Part shown: positions 16,575 to 24,862 of the stretch, one piece after another
Position numbering within the stretch: position 1 is the stretch's first letter
Layout: each line of letters begins with the position of its first letter
Assembly (NCBI RefSeq): GCF_008271745.1
Contig: NZ_VKKZ01000024.1
Location: 248,001-312,000, forward strand
Source: Rufibacter glacialis
GTDB taxonomy: Bacteria; Bacteroidota; Bacteroidia; Cytophagales; Hymenobacteraceae
Length of the DNA: 64,000 bases
Reading direction: 5' to 3'
Translations under genes and position numbers: made by a program
The notes under the pieces: model-generated
Told to the model about the DNA's origin: nothing
Database searches by the model: none
What the model saw: only the letters and a program-made list of their open reading frames with translations

Positions 16575-18242
16575 CTACTTACCGGAGGTGATGAATTGGA
16601 TGGCTCTCTGGAGGACTTCATCTTCCCCTCTCTGCATACCGGCAATGGTGGGCTTTACCTCTATGTCTGGCACAATTCCGATGCGCTGCGTTTCTCGCCC
16701 ATCTGGGTAATACACACCTAATCCTGACATGCTGGCTTTATAGCCTCCCGGAAAAGGAATATACACAATATTGCCGTCTGCACCGGCCGTTTGGCTACCC
16801 ATGATGGTGACATTTGGGGCAGTCTGTAGGTTCATGGCTGAGAATTCCCCGGCGCTCATGGTGCCCTCGTTCACCAGTACTACCACTTTCCCCTGGTAGT
16901 GATTTTTGTTGTTCTTGCTGCCAGATTTCCAGGGGTAGTTGGGCCTGAAAACGCCCGGGTAAGAAAGGTCTGGATACGTCATGAGCGCGTAATGCGACCG
17001 CTCTGGTTTAAGGTAGGCTGCTACCGCATGGGTGATGGGCGTGGGGTATTCCCGGAGGTCCACCACAAGGCCCTTTGAGTGCAGAACTTCTTTCATGGCA
17101 GTGCTCACATCCTTGGCCACCAGATTGCCCATATGAAGGTATCCCACCTCTGCATTGAGCATTCGCCAGGGTTTTCCTTTTGCCGTTACACTATCTGGTT
17201 TGTACCCGAACCTGGCAAATTGGTGCCTTTGTATTTCTTTGGTTTGTTCAGTGCCATCTTTCTCAAAAGTAACCTGCAGGGAAGGGGTGTGGCCAGTAAA
17301 CAGCACGGCGTGGACACGGCTTAATTTATAGGAGTAGTTAGAACCAGAGATGTATTTGAGGTTAGGCTTTAAAACCTCTTCTATGGGTTTGCCTTCAATC
17401 TTGGTGATCACGTCTCCTAGTTGAACGCCATCAGATTTCGCAAACCTCTCATGGTAGAAGCCTGTCACCAGCGCTTTCCCCTCCACAATCTTAAACTGGA
17501 AGGGCACATGGTAGTACCCAAAATACTGATACGTGTATTTGGTGCCGAAGAAATTATGCCCATCATGGATCCGGTTACTCAGTTCCAGCAGGGCCATTTG
17601 GTAGTCTACCGGCTTTGCCGCGTCCCTGAACTTGGGGATCATATCTGCCAGTACATGGTCCCAACTCTCACCTATGGCATATTTGTAAGGGAAAAAATAG
17701 TTGATGATGTTCCAGTACCGAAACAGAGCCACCAAACGGTATTCCTCTGCAGGCAGATCTGGTAAATCTTCATACAGCTTCTCGTTGGGGAAATAGGCCT
17801 GGGTTTTAAAAAACTTGTAACGGCGCTGGACATAATAATTTCTGCCCTGCGCACGGTTCTGCCTGATGTAATCTAATTGCTGAGAAAAGGTTGGGGTGAA
17901 CGTGGTTGAGTCATGTATCCACTCAAATGTAATATTCCGCAGGAGGCTGTCAGGGAGGTTGTTGTCACAGCTGCCGCATCTTTTTACTTTCCCCAGTGAG
18001 GTTAGCCAGCCGGCATAAAGGTGACTTAGTTCTTGCCGGGTTCGGGCTTGCTTGACTGCTAGGATTTTGGCCATCAGCTCCGCATCCCAGTCGCGTTTGC
18101 CTTTGGCCACTTCTGGATGGTAATACTTCAGAAACCCCCAGACCTTGGCAAGGCTCTCCAGCTTCTGGTTTTCAGTGAAGGTGGGTTGGGCAAAGACGGT
18201 GAGGGTGGAAAAGCATAACAAAAAGAGCAGAAGCTTTTTCAT
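16575..18242 (-). CDS. Secreted S41-family serine peptidase with PDZ-like domain
   Basis: A 555-residue protein with a signal peptide (MKKLLLFLLCFSTLTVFAQP). Residues 25-230 form a helical N-terminal part (FLKYYHPEVAKGKRDWD). A PDZ-like segment follows (SDGVQLGDVITKIEGKPIEE, about 270-290), then the tail-specific peptidase domain with the nucleophile Ser in NEGTMSAGEFSAM and the likely general-base region QTAGADGNIVYIPFPGG. The fold fits C-terminal-processing or tricorn-like S41 enzymes exported to the periplasm. The substrate is unknown. A 9-bp inverted repeat lies 29 bp upstream of the start. Confidence 0.9.
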   Translation of the reverse strand: MKKLLLFLLCFSTLTVFAQPTFTENQKLESLAKVWGFLKYYHPEVAKGKRDWDAELMAKILAVKQARTRQELSHLYAGWLTSLGKVKRCGSCDNNLPDSLLRNITFEWIHDSTTFTPTFSQQLDYIRQNRAQGRNYYVQRRYKFFKTQAYFPNEKLYEDLPDLPAEEYRLVALFRYWNIINYFFPYKYAIGESWDHVLADMIPKFRDAAKPVDYQMALLELSNRIHDGHNFFGTKYTYQYFGYYHVPFQFKIVEGKALVTGFYHERFAKSDGVQLGDVITKIEGKPIEEVLKPNLKYISGSNYSYKLSRVHAVLFTGHTPSLQVTFEKDGTEQTKEIQRHQFARFGYKPDSVTAKGKPWRMLNAEVGYLHMGNLVAKDVSTAMKEVLHSKGLVVDLREYPTPITHAVAAYLKPERSHYALMTYPDLSYPGVFRPNYPWKSGSKNNKNHYQGKVVVLVNEGTMSAGEFSAMNLQTAPNVTIMGSQTAGADGNIVYIPFPGGYKASMSGLGVYYPDGRETQRIGIVPDIEVKPTIAGMQRGEDEVLQRAIQFITSGK

Positions 18243-18270
18243 GGAAAGCAGGGGAAGGAAGCGTTCATAA

Positions 18271-18291
18271 ACTTGTAAAGGGTTTACAAGT
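18271..18291 (-). promoter_or_regulatory. Inverted repeat upstream of the S41 peptidase gene
   Basis: ACTTGTAAA-GGG-TTTACAAGT is a perfect 9-bp inverted repeat with a 3-nt spacer, 29 bp before the start codon. The size and position suit an operator. No regulator gene is adjacent. Confidence 0.35.
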
Positions 18292-18457
18292 GTTTGCTCC
18301 TGGCTAACGTTAGAATGTAAGAATTTTATATAGGATATATAATATTTTATAGATTTGCCTCTCCGCCTCCCTTGCCACGAGGAATACAGCTTTGCTCTCA
18401 GCTTTTACCCAAGAGTTAAAGCTTCCTTTTCACCAAAACAGCCTGAAAACAGTAACC

Positions 18458-19135
18458 TTACCCCAACTTGTTCTGCGGGTCATCTGGCTTGTTGGGCCAG
18501 TTCTTCTGGTAGTAGGCGCAGAAGTGGGTGAGCGGGCAACGCTCGCACTGGGGCGTGCGGGCCAGACAGATGTAGCGGCCGTGCAGAATAAGCCAGTGGT
18601 GTGCCTTGGGCACCAGGTCTACGGGAATGTGCTGAAGCAACTCTTTTTCCACCTCCAGCGGGGTTCTGGCCTTGGAACTTACCAAACCCAACCGTTTAGA
18701 GACCCTGAACACGTGCGTATCCACAGCCATGGCGGGCATGTTGAAGATTACCGAGGCAATCACGTTGGCGGTCTTGCGGCCCACACCGGGCAACAGCTGC
18801 AATTCTTCTATGGAAGAGGGCACCTCACCGGCAAACCGGTCAGCCAGCATGCGGCCCAGGCCTGCCAGGTGCTTGGCTTTGTTGTTGGGGTAAGAGATGC
18901 TTTTGATATAAGGGAAAATCTCCTCAGGCGTGGCAGTGGCTAAAACCTCCGGGGTAGGGTACACCTCAAACAAGCCAGGGGTGACCAGGTTCACCCGTTT
19001 GTCGGTGCACTGGGCACTCAAGACCACCGCTACCAACAGCTCATACGGGTTGCGGTAATCAAGTTCCGTCTCGGCCTCAGGGAAATTCTGGGTGAAATAA
19101 GAGATTAAATGGCGGTACCGCTCTGGTTTGCGCAT
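18458..19135 (-). CDS. nth: Endonuclease III
   Basis: A DNA glycosylase/AP lyase that removes oxidised pyrimidines. The 225 residues carry the HhH-GPD marks: LLVAVVLSAQCTDKRVN, hairpin LPGVGRKTANVI with the catalytic Lys, the Asp in MAVDTHVFRVSKRLGL, and the [4Fe-4S] cluster C-x6-C-x2-C-x5-C (CLARTPQCERCPLTHFC). The ATG at 19135 follows a TACCTTTA box on the minus strand at 19159-19166. It is expressed separately from the sigma-factor unit by the terminator at 19248-19285. Confidence 0.97.
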   Translation of the reverse strand: MRKPERYRHLISYFTQNFPEAETELDYRNPYELLVAVVLSAQCTDKRVNLVTPGLFEVYPTPEVLATATPEEIFPYIKSISYPNNKAKHLAGLGRMLADRFAGEVPSSIEELQLLPGVGRKTANVIASVIFNMPAMAVDTHVFRVSKRLGLVSSKARTPLEVEKELLQHIPVDLVPKAHHWLILHGRYICLARTPQCERCPLTHFCAYYQKNWPNKPDDPQNKLG

Positions 19136-19247
19136 AGTGTGTTCATTCTTTCTGCCGGTAAAGGTACGGCTTTGGTAAGAGGAAGTCTACTGGGTTTCTA
19201 GGAGAGCTTTAACGGGTGCCTGCGGGCCTGCCGGAACGATGCAGAAA

Positions 19248-19285
19248 CAGAAAGCGCCAATCATGTGCATGACTGGCGCTTTCTG
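19248..19285 (-). terminator. Terminator behind the sigma-factor unit
   Basis: CAGAAAGCGCCA pairs with TGGCGCTTTCTG around a 14-nt loop. It lies 18 bp beyond the stop of the small overlapping gene. Confidence 0.8.
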
Positions 19286-19303
19286 GTAAGGTCTAATAAA
19301 AGA

Positions 19304-19531
19304 CTACTGTAAACTTAAACTTTTGGAGTAACTAATGATGGCATTGGTTACCCGCTCGCTTGGTTGGGTGAGCGCTTCCTCCAAGCTTAGCTGGGTGAGG
19401 AGCAAATCAGCACAGCATTCGGCCAGTTCCTGGTCTACCATCAAGGCTTCTTCCAGGGCTAGGCGTTGCTTTTTAGGCAGTTCGTTGTAAAGATACTGTA
19501 CTAGATCATGTTGAGTAAAGGTTTTGGTCAT
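19304..19531 (-). CDS. Small protein overlapping the ECF sigma gene, possible anti-sigma-like
   Basis: A 75-residue soluble protein from the ATG at 19531; an ATG at 19546 would add five residues. It overlaps the sigma gene end by 26 bp, so translation is probably coupled. The pattern TFTQHDLVQYLYNELPKKQR followed by an acidic helix with DQELAECCADLL resembles the N-terminal helices of anti-sigma factors, with two adjacent Cys but no His-x3-Cys-x2-Cys zinc motif and no membrane helix. It could hold the sigma factor directly in the cytoplasm; this is inference from position and pattern. Confidence 0.7.
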   Translation of the reverse strand: MTKTFTQHDLVQYLYNELPKKQRLALEEALMVDQELAECCADLLLTQLSLEEALTQPSERVTNAIISYSKSLSLQ

Positions 19532-20105
19532 AGGCTGTTTTATCATTGGACATTTTTTTACGCAGGTTAATTAACGCGTATCTCATTCTGCCCAAAGCCG
19601 TGTTGATGCTCACACCGGTAGCCTCTGCGATCTCCTGGAAACTCATGTCAGCGTAGTGGCGCATGATGAGCACCTCTTTCTGCGCGGCCGGCAACTGCTG
19701 GATCAGGTCTCGCAGGCGGGCATGGGTTTCCTCTTTGATCCGGATGGATTCCACTGATTCTTCAGAGAAGCTCAAGGTGTTAAACACATTGCTGCCGTCT
19801 TCCAACGTAATCATTGGGCTCCGTTTCTCCCGGCGGAAGTAATCAATAGCCAAATTATGGGCGATACGGCAGATCCAGGATGAAAATTTGCCTTCTTCGT
19901 TGTAACGACCGCTCTTCATGGTATGGATAGCCTTCACAAACGTCTCCTGCAACAGGTCTTCAGCGGTGTAGGTATCTTTTACTATAAGCAGAATAGTGGT
20001 ATAAACCTTGCTTTTATGGCGGTTTACCAGTTCCTCAAATGCGCTCTCGTTACCAGCGATATACGACGTGACTAACGCCGAATCATTTAGCTGTACTGTA
20101 TTCAT
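19506..20105 (-). CDS. ECF-type RNA polymerase sigma factor
   Basis: A 199-residue sigma-70-family factor of the extracytoplasmic-function class. Region 2 spans about residues 20-95 (NESAFEELVNRHKSKVYTTI and TAEDLLQETFVKAIHTM, then SSWICRIAHNLAIDYFRRE). Region 4 spans about 135-190 (LPAAQKEVLIMRHYADMSFQ, EIAEATGVSINTALGRMRYA). The linker is acidic. There is no region 3 and no C-terminal extension. A small anti-sigma-like gene overlaps its end. Targets are unknown. Confidence 0.95.
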   Translation of the reverse strand: MNTVQLNDSALVTSYIAGNESAFEELVNRHKSKVYTTILLIVKDTYTAEDLLQETFVKAIHTMKSGRYNEEGKFSSWICRIAHNLAIDYFRREKRSPMITLEDGSNVFNTLSFSEESVESIRIKEETHARLRDLIQQLPAAQKEVLIMRHYADMSFQEIAEATGVSINTALGRMRYALINLRKKMSNDKTAYDQNLYST

Positions 20106-20548
20106 CTAAATCTACAATTAAAGTAACGTAGAGGTTTATGCCATATTGTGAGGTTAGGTGATTAAGATGGGTTTTTTAGGATTACCAAATATAGAAAATA
20201 AGAGGTCCAAATGCAACGGGTGAAAAATATCTGAAAAATATTTTTTTTGGTTTTGGCCCTATCTGCAGAATCTACGCAGAAAGCCCCTGAACCTGAAAAA
20301 TAAAAGTTCCTCAAATATCACACCAGTACAGCAGGCAAGCCCCTGAAACCGGGTGGTTCCAGAGGACAAAGGAAAAGGTTTTGGCTGGTTTTGTGGCAGG
20401 AAAAAAGAAAAATTTTCTGAAAAGTTGAAAATCGGCCTCCTAACCCCCTGATGGGCAGCGGTAAAGAAGAAGGCATCGCCCAGCGGGCGAAAGAGCGGCG
20501 TTTTTTGAAAATAAACCGAAAAGGAAGAGTGGGTGCCCCCAAACCTCC
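20106..20548. other. Gap between the sigma factor and YitT genes
   Basis: About 440 bp with no supported gene. The sigma-proximal half is AT-rich and probably carries the sigma promoter. A minus-strand frame at 20318-20542 has atypical composition and no recognisable homology. No convincing copy of the dispersed repeat families is present. Confidence 0.4.
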
Positions 20549-21436
20549 CTAATGGGAAAGAGGCCGTTTCTTGATCATGCCCCCAGACGTGTCATTGATG
20601 CTGTGCATGATGATGAACGCGCCGGGGTCCAGGTCGGTGATGAGCATCTTGAGCCGTTGTACCTCCAGGCGCGTGACCACGCAGTAAAGGATATCCACCT
20701 CTTCGCCTGAAAAACCCCGCTGGCCTTTGTAAATGGTTACGGCCCGCCCCAGCTGGGTTAAGATGGCCTGCCGCATGGTGTTGCTGTGTACCGAGACAAT
20801 GGTCACGCCCGTGTACTCTTCAATACCGTTGATGATGAAGTCAATGGTTTTGGAGGCGGTCAGGTAGGTGAGCACCGAGTACATGGCCGGTTCTGCCCCT
20901 AACAAGAAGGCGGCGCCCAAGAACAGCACCAGGTTGATGATCAGGATCACGTCTCCAATGGTGAGGGTAGTGCGCTTGCTGAGGAGCAAGGCCAGGATCT
21001 CAGTACCATCCAGCACGCAGCCGCCCCTGATGGATAGCCCAATGCCCGCGCCCAGGAAGAAGCCCCCAAACACCGCCGTCAACAGCTTGTCATCTGTAAT
21101 GCTGGGGAAGTCTACGGTGAGCAACAGCAAGGCCAGGCCTATCACCGCCGCCAGGCTTTTGAAGGCGAAGGAGCGCGCCACCAGTTGGTAGCCCGCAAAA
21201 AGGAAAGGCGCATTGATCAATAGGATCAAAAGAGGCAGCGGCACCCCCGTGCTCTTGGAGAGCAGCATGGAAAGGCCGGTCACGCCCCCATCAATAAAAT
21301 GGTTGGGGATCAGGAACCCTTTGAGGCCCACGCCCGCAGAGCAAATCCCGAAACAGATAAGCAAGGTGTCGCGCAGGCTCCCCCACGGGCGCTTTATCTT
21401 GATGGCTGACAGGGCGGGCGGTAGCGGTGGATTCAA
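20549..21436 (-). CDS. YitT-family membrane protein (DUF161 + DUF2179)
   Basis: A 295-residue protein with five or six membrane helices (about residues 20-200; block IPNHFIDGGVTGLSMLLSKS near 45, GGCVLDGTEILALLLSKRT near 140) and a soluble C-terminal DUF2179 domain (TIVSVHSNTMRQAI to DPGAFIIMHSINDTSGG). YitT proteins are widespread membrane proteins without an established substrate. The start is TTG at 21436, since an in-frame stop lies two codons upstream and no ATG precedes the first helix. It follows the DUF6799-like gene by 19 bp and may be co-transcribed with it. Confidence 0.9.
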   Translation of the reverse strand: MNPPLPPALSAIKIKRPWGSLRDTLLICFGICSAGVGLKGFLIPNHFIDGGVTGLSMLLSKSTGVPLPLLILLINAPFLFAGYQLVARSFAFKSLAAVIGLALLLLTVDFPSITDDKLLTAVFGGFFLGAGIGLSIRGGCVLDGTEILALLLSKRTTLTIGDVILIINLVLFLGAAFLLGAEPAMYSVLTYLTASKTIDFIINGIEEYTGVTIVSVHSNTMRQAILTQLGRAVTIYKGQRGFSGEEVDILYCVVTRLEVQRLKMLITDLDPGAFIIMHSINDTSGGMIKKRPLSH

Positions 21437-21455
21437 AACCTAGTGGTTTAGGAGG

Positions 21456-22097
21456 TTATTTAACCGGAGGCGAGAGCGCCTCTAACTGCTGGTTCACAGA
21501 GGCCAACTGCTTGTTGAGGCCGTTGTAGTAGGCCTCAATGCCCTTGCGCTCCGCCGGGGTGAGGTTGGCCTCTAGCAGGGCATTGCGCTGCTCCAGCAGG
21601 TGCACTATTTGCTCCAATAGCTGCAGCCGCTTCATTTGCGCGGTAGTATAAGTGATCTGCTGCTGGTTGTTGCCCGCCGAAACCACCTGTCCGTTGATGG
21701 TCGTGATCTTGATTTCGGTGTCGCCTACTACTTTCTTTTCGTGCTCTATGATGGTGGTATGGGTGAAAATGTCATCGGCTACCAAGACTACCCGCCCCTG
21801 CGGATTGACGGCATTCTTCTGCTTGAGGGTGTAGTTCTTGCCGTCTGGTAGGCGCACCTGTCCATTAGGCGAAACAACGGTGCCGTTCTTGTACTGGACG
21901 GGCTCCTGCAGTTCGTATAATTTCCCGCCTCTGTGCTGTACCAGTTTTCCCTGCTGCCAGAAGATGGTGTTGTCTTTGATGGTGGCCCGGGTGATGAGGG
22001 AGTCTGAGGTCTGCTGCGCGAGGGAAAAATGCGGAACGCAGCTCAGGGCCACACTCAGCAAGAGCAATGAGAACGAGTAGAGGAGGATTCTTTTCAT
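21456..22097 (-). CDS. Secreted DUF6799-like protein
   Basis: A 213-residue exported protein from the ATG at 22097; the longer frame upstream puts 23 residues before the signal peptide (MKRILLYSFSLLLLSVALSC) and is rejected. The signal has a Cys at residue 20, but the following SLAQ looks like an ordinary cleavage site. The mature part repeats short beta units of the type (G)K-V-x-x-DG-x-x-Y-x-L (FWQQGKLVQHRGGKLYELQ, GTVVSPNGQVRLPDGKNY), the pattern of the Bacteroidota DUF6799 family. The last 60 residues form a coiled coil (LLEQIVHLLEQRNALLEANL). Function is unknown. Confidence 0.8.
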   Translation of the reverse strand: MKRILLYSFSLLLLSVALSCVPHFSLAQQTSDSLITRATIKDNTIFWQQGKLVQHRGGKLYELQEPVQYKNGTVVSPNGQVRLPDGKNYTLKQKNAVNPQGRVVLVADDIFTHTTIIEHEKKVVGDTEIKITTINGQVVSAGNNQQQITYTTAQMKRLQLLEQIVHLLEQRNALLEANLTPAERKGIEAYYNGLNKQLASVNQQLEALSPPVK

Positions 22098-22444
22098 GGC
22101 TGTACTTTTATCTGTTGCTGTAATACGGGATTTCCGGGCCAGATGATTGAAAACGGGCAGGCACAAAAAGCGGTTGCCTTGCCAGGTTTGTGGAGGGGTG
22201 CAGGTAGGTTCCTTGAAAAGTATAATTTATAACGCATCTTTAAGGCAAGGCAGGGCGTATAAACCAGTGTCTGCCACGCAAGTTTATCCTGGCGCAGAAG
22301 ATAGGAGACGACAGAAACAAAGAAGTCTGATCGAAAAGGAAAATAGAGATTGTAAGCTTTTTAGATAAAAGGAAACAGGAATGACGAGCTTCTGTTTACT
22401 AAAGGCATTCACAGGCGAAGAGCTAAAGAACTAGGTCTTATTGG
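22098..22444. other. Gene-free stretch that may encode a small RNA
   Basis: About 350 bp without a protein gene of normal size. A 17-codon frame (22381-22434, MTSFCLLKAF...) with an upstream AGGA stands just before an orphan rightward terminator at 22445-22515. No plus-strand gene precedes that terminator, so a small RNA or leader peptide is possible. No strict TAnnTTTG box was found. Confidence 0.35.
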
Positions 22445-22515
22445 AAATAAAGAGGTGCGGCGGGTGACGTAGTGGTGTTGTTGGAATGCAAAACCGCCCA
22501 CCTCTTTTTATTTTT
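22445..22515 (+). terminator. Orphan rho-independent terminator
   Basis: AAATAAAGAGGTGCGGCGG pairs, with small gaps, with CCGCCCACCTCTTTTTATTT, followed by a long T-rich run on the plus strand. No plus-strand gene lies upstream. Confidence 0.5.
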
Positions 22516-22580
22516 TATTTCTAAATGGTACGTTACCGATACCAGAACCTCGCGTAGTTTACCATCTTCTTATAAAATAT

Positions 22581-22639
22581 AAGGCATAAAAAGAGAAGCG
22601 GGCGTGGCACCACCACTCCCGCTTCTCTTTTTATGCCTT
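22581..22639 (-). terminator. Long-stem terminator of the globin gene
   Basis: A perfect 22-bp stem (left arm 22581-22602, right arm 22618-22639, core AAGAGAAGCGGG / CCCGCTTCTCTT) with a 15-nt loop, 75 bp past the globin stop. Confidence 0.85.
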
Positions 22640-22714
22640 TTTGCCAATCCATACGGGCAGCTTCTTTGCCTTTCCGTTTTAGGAAGAATTTCAATAAAAT
22701 AGGCTTAAATTGGG

Positions 22715-23107
22715 TTAAGGCTTTGCCAAAGGGACAGCCCAAAGTCCCATCTTCATTTGAAAAATATTGGCGATGCTGGCAGCTTTTTGTTTTGCCTGTT
22801 CCGCCATGGTGCCGGCAAATAAGTCATCCACGGTTTGGGTAAACAAGGCTATCCAGCGGGTGAAGTGCGCCCGCTCAATGGGTAAGGCCAGGTGCTTGGG
22901 AAAAGGTTGGCCTTTGTATGCCGTGGACCCGAAAAGCACTGTGCTCCAGAATTCGTACATGCGGGGCAGGTGGTGTTCCCAGTTCACCTTGGCCACCTCA
23001 TTGAACACCGGGCCCAGCAACCCGTCCTGGTTCACGTTGTCATAGAAAGTATCTACCAGCAGGCGAATATCTTCCTCGGTCTGTATATCAAATTTTGTTT
23101 CTTCCAT
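22715..23107 (-). CDS. Group III truncated hemoglobin
   Basis: A 130-residue haem protein of the 2-over-2 globin fold. Markers are FYDNVNQDGLLGPVFNEVAK (B/C region of group III), HLPRMYEFWSTVLFGSTAYK (E helix), and HFTRWIALFTQTVDDLFAG, where the His before FTRW is the proximal ligand. Group III members are cytosolic and are thought to handle O2, NO or peroxide; the exact role is not established. The ATG at 23107 gives the usual length. The gene stands alone, with a gene desert upstream and a long-stem terminator behind. Confidence 0.93.
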   Translation of the reverse strand: MEETKFDIQTEEDIRLLVDTFYDNVNQDGLLGPVFNEVAKVNWEHHLPRMYEFWSTVLFGSTAYKGQPFPKHLALPIERAHFTRWIALFTQTVDDLFAGTMAEQAKQKAASIANIFQMKMGLWAVPLAKP

Positions 23108-23497
23108 CGCTTCTCTTGGAGTGGTCTCTCCTGATTATGCCACAAGGTTACGCACGGCACCTGAAGAATGAAATGACCTTCATCACTTTAGGTTCCTCCT
23201 TTGCCTGCTTTTAAAGGGAAGTTCCCTGCAAACTAAGTGAGTAACTTCTTCTTGCACAGTAGCTAATTCTGTGTCCTCTGAAGCTGTATACGGCTATAAA
23301 GTATATCCGCTTTACAACACTGGTTGTCCCGGTTTCGCTATGAGGCAGCGAGGGAAGTTATATACTTCCCATCATAGTAGGACCAAGTTGCAAATGTGAA
23401 CCATGGGGGTGGTTTTGTTGGGGAAGGCTTATCTATGCGGTCATGTGTTTCCCGGCTCCCTTCTGTAAATCAGGCGCAAAACGGAAGCGCGCAGTTC

Positions 23498-23613
23498 CTT
23501 CTCCCTCAGGGAGAAGGCTAGGATGAGGGGGAGTTGGTTCCTGACTGGAGAAGCCTTTGCTTTGAACCACCGCTGCCCCTCACCCTAGCCCTCTCCCAAA
23601 GGGAGAGGGAATT
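23498..23613. repeat. Hairpin-ended inverted repeat (REP-doublet type)
   Basis: The left end (TTCTCCC-TCA-GGGAGAA then GGCTAGGATGAGGGG) and right end (CCCCTCACCCTAGCC then CTCTCCC-AAA-GGGAGAG) are inverted copies about 37 bp long. Each folds into its own hairpin, and the stem differences are compensated. The CCCTCACCCTAGCCCTCTCC type occurs in REP-like repeats of several bacteria. Confidence 0.75.
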
Positions 23614-23710
23614 TCCCTTATCTTGCCTTTTCCCTTTCTTTAACTTTATCCCTTAGTTACCGAAGTAAATCCGCGCCATAGAAGGGAAACCTTGCACCAT
23701 AGGAAGCCAA

Positions 23711-23741
23711 GACCTCACAGGTTTTCAAAACCTGTGAGGTC
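23711..23741. repeat. Family B palindrome (CCTCACAGG/CCTGTGAGG)
   Basis: GACCTCACAGGTTTTC and its complement form a 31-bp near-perfect palindrome. Further copies lie at 26471-26522 and 36578-36608, and a decayed copy at about 62900-62937. Confidence 0.85.
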
Positions 23742-24184
23742 TGCTACCATTCCCCCACGCATACCCTATTCCAGCCTTTCGCTTGAGCGCCTAGCACTCG
23801 ACCACCCCTGAGCGCGAGCGAAGCGGGCGGAGTAGAGGGCACAGCGCGAGGGCGGAAGGCGGGGCCTCGCGGCCGTGAGCGCTTAGCGGCACCTATGCAA
23901 AGAGCCGGTCGTGGATCAACGCTAGCAGCGGAAATGCCAAGGGAATATCATAAGGCATGCACTAGAACCGCCTCAAAAATAAAAAGCGGAAGGAAGAGCC
24001 GTCTAATCCATGGAGAAAGATACCAACCAGAACGCTACATCCAGTGAAAGGCATTTCCATCTGCGAACGTGAGACAAGGCAGTGCCTTGTCTCTACCAGG
24101 TAAGACCTGCTTAAAGCAGATTATCGCCTTTTTGTCATAAAGGCCAAAAAATCAGAAACCTGTTTCAATACCGCTGAAACACAG

Positions 24185-24218
24185 AAGAGGCCCGGCAGAA
24201 TTATTTGCCGGGCCTCTT
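24185..24218 (-). terminator. Terminator of the 144-residue hypothetical gene
   Basis: AAGAGGCCCGGCA pairs with TGCCGGGCCTCTT around an 8-nt loop, 23 bp beyond the stop at 24241. Confidence 0.85.
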
Positions 24219-24240
24219 GTATCAATTCTATGGAAACGTT

Positions 24241-24675
24241 TTAACTATCTATTTCCACCAACTGGCATTTCTCCAGCCAGCCCAGGGCGTCAGTTTCTGA
24301 GGTGAAGCCTTCAAAATCTGCTCCCTGGCCATACCAGGGCAGGGCCCGCATTTGAGTCGCCTGGACATTGGTTTCCGGGTCGTTGGCGTGGGCCGGAGAA
24401 ACCAAGTACGCCACGTGGGTAAGTTGCCGCAGCTGGCCATGCAAGGCTGGGAAAAAACTCTCCCTGAGCCAGGTGACGTCCTCCGCCGAAAGGGGGCCGC
24501 GGCTCCTGACATCAAATAGCCAGTAACGGGCCTTGGTATCCTGCGCTAGTTCCAGTACCTGCTGGTAAACCTCACGGGTAGTAAAGGCATACACAGGTTG
24601 GGGCCACCGTAAAAACAACACATCCAGGTCAGGGCGGTAAGTAAGTGCAATGGCGTCTAAAAACAATGGAGACAT
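24241..24675 (-). CDS. Hypothetical protein, possible STAS/SpoIIAA-like fold
   Basis: No firm family is recognised. The 144 residues from the ATG at 24675 (MSPLFLDAIALTYRPDLDVL) contain alternating strands and helices: LFLRWPQPVYAFTTREVYQQ, ARYWLFDVRSRGPLSAEDVT, QLTHVAYLVSPAHANDPETN, and FEGFTSETDALGWLEK at the end. A strand followed by a helix ending in DALGWLEK is common in SpoIIAA/STAS-like cytoplasmic proteins of Bacteroidota. There is no signal peptide or membrane segment. A longer upstream frame to 24717 is possible but less likely. It has its own terminator and diverges from the MFS gene. Confidence 0.7.
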   Translation of the reverse strand: MSPLFLDAIALTYRPDLDVLFLRWPQPVYAFTTREVYQQVLELAQDTKARYWLFDVRSRGPLSAEDVTWLRESFFPALHGQLRQLTHVAYLVSPAHANDPETNVQATQMRALPWYGQGADFEGFTSETDALGWLEKCQLVEIDS

Positions 24676-24833
24676 AGCAAAGCGGTTATTTAAAGTAAAC
24701 TTACAAAGATTGCGCAAAGAACGGCAGTAGAAGACACAGATTGTTCTCCTCAGCGCAAGTATATAGACAACATCTATATTTCAGAATCGTTCGCTTGAAT
24801 GCGGTTTTAAAGGCGATACGCAGAAAAATGCAA

Positions 24834-24841
24834 TATCTTTG
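24834..24841 (+). promoter_or_regulatory. Candidate -7 box for the MFS transporter
   Basis: TATCTTTG matches TAnnTTTG and ends 21 bp before the GTG chosen as start. It overlaps an alternative TTG start at 24839, which a transcript from this promoter would not contain. Confidence 0.5.
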
Positions 24842-24862
24842 CTTCCTCATTTTCTTGACCCT

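Larger units (their letters stand above)
23108..24184. other. 1.1-kb gene desert built from several repeat types
   Basis: No supported gene. Contents in order: an AT-rich start; a hairpin-ended inverted repeat at 23498-23613; a family B palindrome at 23711-23741; a GC-rich segment at about 23760-23930; short inverted repeats GGAAATGCC (23930-23938) and GGCATTTCC (24050-24058); and the hairpin GAGACAAGGCA/TGCCTTGTCTC at 24070-24095. No decayed gene was recognised. Confidence 0.6.

Noticed and set aside
20318-20542. 74-codon minus-strand frame between the sigma and yitT genes
   Set aside because: Rich in Phe, Pro, Arg and Ser without family resemblance; probably chance.
22533-22742. 69-codon minus-strand frame behind the globin gene
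   Set aside because: It runs through the long-stem terminator, which explains its sequence.
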